A program made the translations under genes and the position numbers. 19,217 nucleotides of DNA from JACVRW01 sp046735115 (lineage in GTDB: Bacteria; Actinomycetota; Thermoleophilia; Solirubrobacterales; Thermoleophilaceae): NCBI GenBank assembly GCA_046735115.1, contig JBKPSR010000144.1, positions 1-19,217 of the forward strand. The letters are read 5' to 3'. Under the pieces are notes generated by a model. The model saw nothing but the letters and a program-made list of their open reading frames with translations. It did not search any database and was not told the origin of the DNA. Shown here piece after piece: positions 14,339 to 19,217 of this stretch (positions are counted from its first letter, which is position 1; the number at the start of each line of letters is the position of its first letter).

Positions 14339-14348
14339 GTGTACCTCC

Positions 14349-14690
14349 TCAAAGCAGCCGGCCCAGCGGGCCGAGGTCGAGATTCAAATCCTCCTCAGTG
14401 AGCCCGAACTCGTCGCGCAGCTCCGCCATGCGCCTGTCGAGTTCCATGAACGTCTTTCCGAGCCGCTCCTCCTGCTCGTCAGTCAGGCCGCCGCTGTCGA
14501 TCCGGCGGAGCGCCTGGCGCTCCATCAGCTGGCGCAGGAGCTCGACGATCGTCAGCACGAGCTGGGCGAGGCCGCGTTCCAGCGACTCCGGGTCCGCGTT
14601 CACCCGTCGGCTCAGCGCATCGTCGATGCGCGGCAGCTCGCCCATGAACGGGTCGAGGTTCGGCGGCGCATGCAGGAGCTTGTCTCTCAT
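14349..14690 (-). CDS. gvpK: Gas vesicle protein GvpK
   Basis: 113 residues, a normal length for GvpK. Family features: an N-terminal segment ending RVNADPESLERGLAQLVLTI (28-47), then ELLRQLMERQALRRIDSGGL (49-68), and the Leu/Glu-rich end LTEEDLNLDLGPLGRLL (96-112). GvpK is a minor, essential assembly protein of gas vesicles. Its ATG overlaps the stop of the third GvpF/L gene (ATGA), so it is translationally coupled; the unknown 74-aa gene follows after ten bases. Confidence 0.93.
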   Translation of the reverse strand: MRDKLLHAPPNLDPFMGELPRIDDALSRRVNADPESLERGLAQLVLTIVELLRQLMERQALRRIDSGGLTDEQEERLGKTFMELDRRMAELRDEFGLTEEDLNLDLGPLGRLL

Positions 14691-15322
14691 CGCTCGGCGA
14701 AGCTGTACGGGGGCCAGGGCCCGGTGCAGAGGATGCCGAGCCCGGCGTTCGCCTCCTGGAGCTCGGCCACCTCGGCGGCGAACGACTCGACGCGGTCGCG
14801 CTCGACCAGGTAGGCCGCGCGAAACAGCTCCGGCGGGCGCGGCCGGCCCTCAACGCTCGCACGTGCCAGGGCGGACAGCGGATCGTGCAGGGCCCGGGCC
14901 GCTCGCTCGCGGCTCCCCTCCGCGCGCGAGCGCAGCCGCAGGTACTCGGCTCCGCTGCTCGCGTCCGCGGCGATCGCGGTCGCCGGCACCGTTCCGGGGG
15001 CGACCACGCGCACCGACAGCTCGACGGCGCCGCGCACGCGCTCGAGCGCCGCGGCGAGCTCGTCGCGCCGCTCCTCTACCGCGCGCGCGACCGCGCGCTC
15101 GTCGTCGAGTCGCGTGCCGTAGCGCACCGGAAGCAGGTCGCGGTCGGCCATCAGCGCCTCGACCACCTCCTCGTGGCGCCAGAGCGTCTCGGCGGACACG
15201 TCCGCGTCGGCGGCGGGCGTGCACACCGCCGCCAGGGCGTCGACGGCCACGAGCTCGAGCTGCTGGGCCACGTCCGGCAGCGGCGGCCCCGGGTTGTCCG
15301 TGATCGCGTAGAGCTCGATCAC
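14687..15322 (-). CDS. Third GvpF/GvpL-family gas vesicle protein (short form)
   Basis: 211 residues. Begins VIELYAITD, the usual first strand of GvpF/L, followed by LLPVRYGTRLDDE (about 75-87, matching the conserved LPVRFGTxxxxE block), and ends with GLGILCTGPWPPYSFAER, the PPYSF signature that closes the family. GvpF/L proteins are minor structural or assembly factors contacting GvpA. It is shorter than GvpF (256) and GvpL (340). GTG 15320-15322 overlaps the gvpS stop (GTGA); a longer in-frame extension runs antithetically through gvpS in another frame and is not real. Extra F/L copies are known in actinobacterial clusters; a copy between gvpS and gvpK is additional to the Streptomyces J-L-S-K order. 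Confidence 0.9.
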   Translation of the reverse strand: MIELYAITDNPGPPLPDVAQQLELVAVDALAAVCTPAADADVSAETLWRHEEVVEALMADRDLLPVRYGTRLDDERAVARAVEERRDELAAALERVRGAVELSVRVVAPGTVPATAIAADASSGAEYLRLRSRAEGSRERAARALHDPLSALARASVEGRPRPPELFRAAYLVERDRVESFAAEVAELQEANAGLGILCTGPWPPYSFAER

Positions 15323-15522
15323 AGCGCGTCTCCCATCCGCGGCAGCAGCCCCTTCTCCTGCGCCGTCGCCACAGAGCTGATCAGCGCCCGCAGCTGGACA
15401 TAGACGAGGTCGACGTCCGCCACCGCCAGTGTGATGTCGCCGGCGATCACCACGCCGCCGCCGAGCAGCCGATCGACGAGGTCGACCAGGGCCACCTCGC
15501 GCTCGGCGATCGAGGTGCTCAT
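15319..15522 (-). CDS. gvpS: GvpA/J/S-family gas vesicle protein, GvpS-like
   Basis: 67 residues, essentially only the GvpA-like core: VALVDLVDRLLGGGVVIAGD (10-29), then ITLAVADVDLVYVQLRALIS (30-49) and a short tail. The usual Asp-Lys-Gly of GvpA (LDKGIVI) is replaced by LGGGVVI, as expected in the S-type minor homologues. Position between gvpL and a gvpF/L upstream of gvpK matches GvpS of Streptomyces clusters. ATG 15520-15522 overlaps the gvpL stop (ATGA). Likely a minor shell or nucleation component. Confidence 0.88.
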   Translation of the reverse strand: MSTSIAEREVALVDLVDRLLGGGVVIAGDITLAVADVDLVYVQLRALISSVATAQEKGLLPRMGDAL

Positions 15523-16541
15523 CCAAGCGCGGCGGTGCGCCCGCCCGACAGGAAGTTGTAGGGCGGCCATGGTCCCGTCAGCTCGATGCGCACGCCGAGG
15601 TCGCGGTGGTGCTCCTCCAGCTCCGCCACGAGCGCTCGCAGGCCGTCGACGCGCGTGGCCTCGACGAGGTAGGCGCCGTTCAGGAGCATCCTGCCCTCGT
15701 GGCCCGAGAGCTCCGGGTTCTGCGGCGGCAGGAGGACGGCATCGCTCGCCCAATCCTGCAGCTGCGCGTGCACCTGCTCCGCCAGCTCGGCGCCGAGCGA
15801 CTCGACAGCCTCGCGAACGTGACGCTCGAGGCGCCGCCGGAGCATGTATGCGCCACCGCCGGTCCGGGCGCCCAGCTCGTCCTCGAGCGCGGCCACCTCG
15901 GGGTCGCGCGAGCGCGCCTCCTCGGCGAGCCGCTGGCCGTCGGCGGTCAGCTTCACGCCCCACTCCTCGCGGCCCGACAGGGCATCGAGCGCCCCCGAGA
16001 GCGAGTCGTGCTCGCGCTCGAGCATGTCGCGCACGCTCTCCTCGCTCTCGTAGATCGTGCACAGGCGTAGCGGGACGATCGTGCTCTGCGCCAGCGCTCG
16101 CTCGAGCACTGATTCGTGGGCGCGGGCCACGCGCTCGAGCCAAGCGAGGTCGTTCAGGTTCTCCCTCAGCGGGGCGGCGCCGAACTCCGATAGCGGCACG
16201 CGGCTGACGACGGCGGCGAGGCCACCCTCCTCGACCCGCTCGAGCCCGCCGGCTGCGTCGACCGCGTCGACGCCCCTCGGAAGCGACTCGTCCGCGGGCA
16301 GCACGCAGTACGCCCAGAGGCCGTTGCCCGCGGCGCCGTCGCCGCGAGCAGCGGTCTGCGGTGCGCCACGAGGAGCGACCGCTTGGGGCGGCCGCGGCGG
16401 GGCGGCCGAGGCGCTCGGCTCGCGGCGACCGAGTGCTGCTTCGACCAGCGCGTCGCGGAGCGCGGCCACGGCCTCTGCCTCGGCGCGCGCGAGGAGCTCC
16501 GGAGCCCGTTGCCGGGCCCAGGATGAGAGCTCGTCAGCCAC
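15519..16541 (-). CDS. gvpL: GvpL: GvpF/L-family gas vesicle protein with N-terminal helical extension
   Basis: 340 residues. Residues 1-38 (ADELSSWARQRAPELLARAE and following) are an Ala/Glu/Arg-rich helix, followed by a Pro/Ala linker (about 42-72), and only then the GvpF/L domain beginning GLWAYCVLPAD (74-84). Conserved blocks IVPLRLCTIYESEESVRDML and the terminal GPWPPYNF are present. Family members are usually 220-290 residues, so ~70 N-terminal residues are extra. GTG 16539-16541 overlaps the gvpJ stop by eight bases; an in-frame GTG at 16595 would lengthen it further but with no support. Minor gas-vesicle assembly protein. Confidence 0.88.
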   Translation of the reverse strand: MADELSSWARQRAPELLARAEAEAVAALRDALVEAALGRREPSASAAPPRPPQAVAPRGAPQTAARGDGAAGNGLWAYCVLPADESLPRGVDAVDAAGGLERVEEGGLAAVVSRVPLSEFGAAPLRENLNDLAWLERVARAHESVLERALAQSTIVPLRLCTIYESEESVRDMLEREHDSLSGALDALSGREEWGVKLTADGQRLAEEARSRDPEVAALEDELGARTGGGAYMLRRRLERHVREAVESLGAELAEQVHAQLQDWASDAVLLPPQNPELSGHEGRMLLNGAYLVEATRVDGLRALVAELEEHHRDLGVRIELTGPWPPYNFLSGGRTAALG

Positions 16542-16932
16542 CGGACCTGCGAGATCCCTCTCGCGAGGACTCGGCCGAATCGCCGTTGCCCACACCGAGC
16601 TGGCGCTCCAGCCGCTCCAGCCGCTCGCGCAGCTCGCGGTTCTGCTGCTCGAGCTGGCCTTGGTCGGACTCCTCCCCCGGCCCTAGGCTCTGGAGTGTGG
16701 GATCGCTCTCCCACCAGTTGATGCCCATCTCGCGCGCGCGGTCGACGGATGCGATCAGGAGGCGCAGCTTGATGGTCAGGAGCTCGACCTCGAGCAGGTT
16801 GATCTGGATATCCCCGGCGATGACGATGCCCTTGTCGAGCACGCGCTCGAGGATGTCCGCGAGATTGTTCTGCGAGGCAGGGTGACCCGGCAGGGTGCCG
16901 GACGGGCGGAGTGACAGGCTGCGCTCCTCCAT
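16534..16932 (-). CDS. gvpJ: Gas vesicle protein GvpJ (GvpA family) with C-terminal coiled coil
   Basis: 132 residues. GvpA-like core NNLADILERVLDKGIVIAGD (22-41) and INLLEVELLTIKLRLLIASV (44-63), then the GvpJ-like INWWESDP (71-78). The tail (about 91-113, QGQLEQQNRELRERLERLER) is a clear coiled coil with Leu every seven, ending in a Ser/Arg/Gly-rich stretch. GvpJ is a minor shell or tip protein. It follows gvpO by three bases with a weak GAGGG ribosome site; gvpL overlaps its end by eight bases. Confidence 0.92.
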   Translation of the reverse strand: MEERSLSLRPSGTLPGHPASQNNLADILERVLDKGIVIAGDIQINLLEVELLTIKLRLLIASVDRAREMGINWWESDPTLQSLGPGEESDQGQLEQQNRELRERLERLERQLGVGNGDSAESSREGSRRSGG

Positions 16933-16935
16933 CGT

Positions 16936-17214
16936 CTAGCCCTCGCCCGCCTGCCCGCGCACGAACCGGTGCGCGCGCTTCAGGCCTCGGAGCGTTCCGC
17001 GCTCGTCGAGCTGTACGACATACGACGCGAGCACGTCCGTCGTGTTCGGCACTCGCGGAAGCTCGAGCACGTCCACGATGACGTCCCAGAACTCGCCGTC
17101 CCACTCCAGCCCGGTCACCCCCTCCGGCTCGTAGCCGGTCAACTCGTGGACCGTTGTCATTGCCGCCTCGGCGAGCTCCCCCGCCGAGAGACGGCCGTTA
17201 TTCGATTCCGCCAT
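16936..17214 (-). CDS. gvpO: Gas vesicle protein GvpO
   Basis: 92 residues, close to the core length of the family. LTGYEPEGVTGLEWDGEFWD (25-44) and VIVDVLELPRVPNTTDVLAS (45-64) followed by YVVQLDERGTL and GLKRAHRFVRG match GvpO. Role: accessory/regulatory gas-vesicle protein essential in several organisms. ATG 17212-17214 has GGAGGAG directly upstream, inside the end of gvpG; the two genes overlap by 17 bases. In Streptomyces gvpO heads the cluster; here it sits between gvpG and gvpJ. Confidence 0.92.
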   Translation of the reverse strand: MAESNNGRLSAGELAEAAMTTVHELTGYEPEGVTGLEWDGEFWDVIVDVLELPRVPNTTDVLASYVVQLDERGTLRGLKRAHRFVRGQAGEG

Positions 17215-17461
17215 GACTCTCCTCCTCGGCGACCCTGCGGATGAACATCAGACGCTCGATCAGGGCATCCTCGGCCGCGGCTAGCTCCTCCTCATCGACT
17301 GTGCCCGTCTGGCGCGCCTCCTCGAGCTCGAGCAGGCCGGCCCTGATCGCGGACTCGTCGTAGAGCTCCTCCTCCGCCTGCTCCTGGATCCGTTCCGCCA
17401 GCCAGATCGTGCCGCGCATCGGCGCCAGCGGCAGCGTCAGGAGACCGCTGATCAAGCCCAT
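17198..17461 (-). CDS. gvpG: Gas vesicle protein GvpG
   Basis: 87 residues, normal GvpG length. Typical features: MGLISGLLTLPLAPMRGTIW at the start, then AERIQEQAEEELYDESAIRA (22-41), LLELEEARQTGTVDEEELAA (43-62) and ERLMFIRR. Assembly factor that cooperates with GvpF. ATG overlaps the end of gvpF by ten bases and its own end overlaps gvpO. Confidence 0.94.
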   Translation of the reverse strand: MGLISGLLTLPLAPMRGTIWLAERIQEQAEEELYDESAIRAGLLELEEARQTGTVDEEELAAAEDALIERLMFIRRVAEEESHGGIE

Positions 17462-18222
17462 GTTGCGCTCCCCGCGCTGAGGTCGGCCTCGGCGAAGCTG
17501 TACGGCGGCAGGGGGCCTACGTATCGCAGCTCGACCCGCTCGCCGAGCTCGGCGCGCAGGCCTGCGACCGCCTCGCTGAACTCATCGACCCTCTCGCTCT
17601 CGACGAGGAAGGCCAGGTTGAACGCCCCGGTCTGCGACGACACCGGCTCTGTGTGCGACGCCACCGCGACCGGCTCGAGCTGCGCGAGCGCAAGCGCCTC
17701 GTCCTGCTGCCGGCGGCCGGCGACCTCTGCCGCGACGAGCTCCCCCAGCCGGATCCGGTCGTAGTAGCCCGCGGCGTCGGACAGCGTCCTGATGCGCTCG
17801 CGCAGAGCGCCGACCTGGGGTGATGTCTTCACGACGACGCGCAGCAGGCGCTCCTCGTGGTAGTCGCCCTTGACGTTCAGCTGCACGCGGCCGGCCAGCT
17901 GGCCGAGCAGCTCTATCAGATGTTCGGAGTTCGGCTCGAGCAGCCGCTCGCGCACGGCGGCGTCACTCTCCAGGACGGTTCCGAAACGCACCGGCAGCAC
18001 CGTCGCGTCCTTCGACGCCTCCTCGAGCACGCGCCAGTGTGCCCGCAGCTCGCTCGCGGCGGCGAGCGCGTCGGCGCGCAGTGTGCTCACGAGCGCGGCG
18101 AGACCGGCGTGCTCCACCGTTCGCACCTCTGCGCCCTCGACGCCGCCGACAGTGACGCCCGCCAGGTCGGCGCCCGACAGCACGCCGTACACGTAGACGT
18201 TCGCGTCGCCGCCCTGCGGCAC
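17452..18222 (-). CDS. gvpF: Gas vesicle protein GvpF
   Basis: 256 residues, normal family length. NVYVYGVLSG (8-17) is the first strand, ATVLPVRFGTVLESDAAVRE (about 75-94) the conserved block, QLNVKGDYHEERLL (about 115-128) the VKxxWDE-like site, and RYVGPLPPYSFAEA the closing signature. GvpF binds GvpA and prevents its premature aggregation. GTG 18220-18222 shares one base with the gvpA stop (TAGTG); a much longer in-frame extension upstream is the shadow of gvpA. Confidence 0.93.
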   Translation of the reverse strand: MPQGGDANVYVYGVLSGADLAGVTVGGVEGAEVRTVEHAGLAALVSTLRADALAAASELRAHWRVLEEASKDATVLPVRFGTVLESDAAVRERLLEPNSEHLIELLGQLAGRVQLNVKGDYHEERLLRVVVKTSPQVGALRERIRTLSDAAGYYDRIRLGELVAAEVAGRRQQDEALALAQLEPVAVASHTEPVSSQTGAFNLAFLVESERVDEFSEAVAGLRAELGERVELRYVGPLPPYSFAEADLSAGSATWA

Positions 18223-18665
18223 TAGCTGCTCTTCCGGCTCCGGGAGCGCGAGGACGATCTCGATGACGAGGAGCCAGACGAAGACCGGCGCCGCGAGCTG
18301 CTCTTCTCCTTGTCGTCCTCGTCCTCGTCGTCGCCGGTCAGCGCATCCTTGATGCCCGAGATCGCACCCTTGGTCTTCGACTCCGCCCCGCCGGAGGTCA
18401 TCGACTCCATCAGCTCGGGCAGCCCCTGCGACTGGTCCTCTTGGAGCAGGTCGAGCCGGTTCACGGCTTCGGCGAAGCGGAGATAGGTGTCCACGCTCGC
18501 GATCACGATTCGCGCGTCGATCGTGAGGATCTCGATGCCTATCAGCGACACCCGCACGTACGCGTCTATGACGAGGCCCTTGTCGAGGATGACGTCGACG
18601 ACGTCGGCTAGGCCACTGGGACGCGGGCGCTCGAGATATCCGCCTGTTGGTCTTGCAACCGTCAT
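18222..18665 (-). CDS. gvpA: Major gas vesicle shell protein GvpA with acidic and Ser/Arg-rich C-terminal tail
   Basis: 147 residues. The canonical core is at 17-72: LADVVDVILDKGLVIDAYVR (19-38), then VSLIGIEILTIDARIVIASV (39-58) and DTYLRFAEAVNRLDL. It is the ribbed shell of gas vesicles. Beyond the core there is a linker (77-110, with TSGGAESKTKGAISGIKDAL), an acidic run GDDEDEDDKEK (111-121) and a tail of 26 residues composed almost only of Ser and Arg with some Lys/Gly (122-147). Cyanobacterial GvpA ends near 70; actinobacterial GvpA has extensions, but a Ser/Arg tail of this purity is striking. GGGAGGAAG lies about nine bases before ATG 18663-18665. First recognisable gvp gene; expression is likely driven from outside the window or upstream of the 78-aa gene. 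Confidence 0.94.
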   Translation of the reverse strand: MTVARPTGGYLERPRPSGLADVVDVILDKGLVIDAYVRVSLIGIEILTIDARIVIASVDTYLRFAEAVNRLDLLQEDQSQGLPELMESMTSGGAESKTKGAISGIKDALTGDDEDEDDKEKSSSRRRSSSGSSSSRSSSRSRSRKSS

Positions 18666-18691
18666 CTAGGTTCTTCCTCCCGCTGGTGCGT

Positions 18692-18928
18692 TCAGGTCTC
18701 GCCTGTTTCTTGGGTGGGCAGGGGCTCCTCCTCACGCTGCATCAGCTGCGTGCGGATGTGGGAGCGGTTCTTTGCAAGGGCTCGAGAGATGTCGAGCTTC
18801 CGAATTCCGTGGAGGTAGCCGATCACCCAGTCGAGCTGCTGGAGAGCGTCCTCCGCCGCCTTCCGGTAGCGGTCCGCCTCCTTCTCCTTGGGGTGATCGG
18901 CGTACTTCTTGTCGTCGCCTCTGGCCAT
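18692..18928 (-). CDS. Unknown 78-aa helical protein upstream of gvpA
   Basis: 78 residues, strongly charged. Starts MARGDDKKYADHPKEKEADR, then a helical core RYRKAAEDALQQLDWVIGYL (20-39) and HGIRKLDISRALAKNRSHIR (40-59), ending in an acidic tail EEEPLPTQETGET. No Cys, no membrane segment. GGAGG lies six bases before the ATG. I recall similar 'AAEDALQQLDW..GYL' proteins in actinobacterial gas-vesicle clusters, but have no family name; treat as uncharacterised. Co-directional and 26 bases from gvpA, so almost certainly in the operon. Confidence 0.82.
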   Translation of the reverse strand: MARGDDKKYADHPKEKEADRYRKAAEDALQQLDWVIGYLHGIRKLDISRALAKNRSHIRTQLMQREEEPLPTQETGET

Positions 18929-18946
18929 CGGGTTCCTCCGTGCCGG

Positions 18947-19217
18947 CTAGCGGCTGCCGGCCTTTGCCTTCTTCGTGCCGGCCTTCGTGGAACGTGACTT
19001 CGCTCTGCTGGAGCCGGGCTTGGATTTGCTGGAGCCGGTAGAGCGAGACTTCGCGCTGGTGGAGCGCGACCTCGAGCTGGTCGAGCGTGGCTTTGCGCCG
19101 CCGGAGCTCGCCTTCGAGCCGCCGGAGCGCGACCTCGAGCTCGTCGAACCTGACTTCGCGCCACCGGAGCTCGCCTTCGCGCCGCCGGAGCGCGACCTCG
19201 AGCTCGTCGAACCTGAC
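18947..19217 (-). CDS. Ser/Arg/Lys-rich tandem-repeat protein, C-terminal part (cut by window edge)
   Basis: In the chosen frame 89 residues are visible, composed of Ser, Arg, Lys, Gly, Ala and Thr only plus two Pro. Two good copies and one diverged copy of a 21-residue unit containing STSSRSRSGG and KASSGGAK are followed by a Lys-richer end KAGTKKAKAGSR and TAG. The stop lies 18 bases before the 78-aa gene's ATG, inside the same leader, which fits operon packing. The start is outside the window. Because the 63-bp repeat is a multiple of three, other frames are also open here (a leucine-heptad frame on the minus strand and an acidic ERDLELVEP frame on the plus strand), so strand and frame are not certain. 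If right, it is a basic, intrinsically disordered protein at the head of the gas-vesicle operon. Confidence 0.5.
   Translation of the reverse strand, partial: SGSTSSRSRSGGAKASSGGAKSGSTSSRSRSGGSKASSGGAKPRSTSSRSRSTSAKSRSTGSSKSKPGSSRAKSRSTKAGTKKAKAGSR
19062..19217. repeat. 63-bp tandem repeat (2.5 copies, continuing out of the window)
   Basis: The string GAGCGCGACCTCGAGCTCGT starts at 19125 and again at 19188, a spacing of 63 bases; a diverged third copy starts at 19062 (GAGCGCGACCTCGAGCTGGT). The array reaches the right edge. Period equals 21 codons, or three heptads. Confidence 0.8.

Noticed and set aside
14339..14348. Possible promoter between gvpK and the 74-aa gene
   Set aside because: Only ten bases, fully occupied by the Shine-Dalgarno.
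18823..19164. 113-codon minus frame across the tandem repeat and the 78-aa gene
   Set aside because: Third repeat frame (Arg/Ala/Pro noise) that would overlap the well-supported 78-aa gene.
19062..19217. CRISPR-like periodicity
   Set aside because: Repeat units are contiguous without unique spacers, and period is a multiple of three: a coding tandem repeat.

Overview
The window is about 70% G+C, almost completely coding, and packed with 1-10 base overlaps between genes. The gene families (an actinobacterial gas-vesicle operon with three GvpF/L and three GvpA/J/S proteins, a DUF6812-like protein, many start codons without a Shine-Dalgarno but with a -10 box 6-8 bases upstream) suggest a high-GC actinobacterium, probably Thermoleophilia/Solirubrobacterales. 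That placement is inference; no rRNA is present.

Region 1 (1-8000): an APC-type permease (cut by the left edge) with a good promoter, then a NhaP2-type K+/H+ antiporter, both on the minus strand. Divergent from them is a three-gene overlapping operon on the plus strand: a LicA-like choline/ethanolamine-type kinase, an 816-residue FAD oxidoreductase/GcvT fusion of the dimethylglycine/sarcosine dehydrogenase family, and a circularly permuted ATP-grasp ligase. A convergent FadR-type GntR regulator shares a CTAG double stop with the ligase. Together these look like an undescribed methylated-amine pathway with importer and regulator.

Region 2 (8000-10500): a short plus-strand run (DUF6812-like protein, SAM methyltransferase, tiny Cys-rich protein), then tRNA-Ser(GGA). 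The last 13 bases of the tRNA are repeated exactly 844 bp further on, bracketing a RibD/DHFR-like gene that has a classical Shine-Dalgarno unlike its neighbours: a candidate tRNA-targeted insertion islet. A secreted or anchored PepSY-like protein and a membrane-anchored minimal zincin converge at a second CTAG double stop.

Region 3 (11000-14100): a two-subunit FAD dehydrogenase (GlpA-like with a BFD iron-sulphur C-terminus, plus a pyridine-nucleotide-disulphide type partner) followed by two very small acidic proteins. The partner gene carries an in-frame 23-bp perfect palindrome that looks like a dispersed repeat insertion.

Region 4 (14114-19217, minus strand): a gas-vesicle operon, in transcription order: Ser/Arg/Lys-rich tandem-repeat protein (cut by the right edge), unknown 78-aa protein, gvpA, gvpF, gvpG, gvpO, gvpJ, gvpL, gvpS, a third gvpF/L, gvpK, unknown 74-aa protein. 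Nearly every junction overlaps, so translation is probably coupled. No gvpN or gvpC is seen. The most unusual part is the Ser/Arg-rich chemistry shared by the GvpA C-terminal tail and the repeat protein at the head of the operon, plus the two unassigned small operon members.
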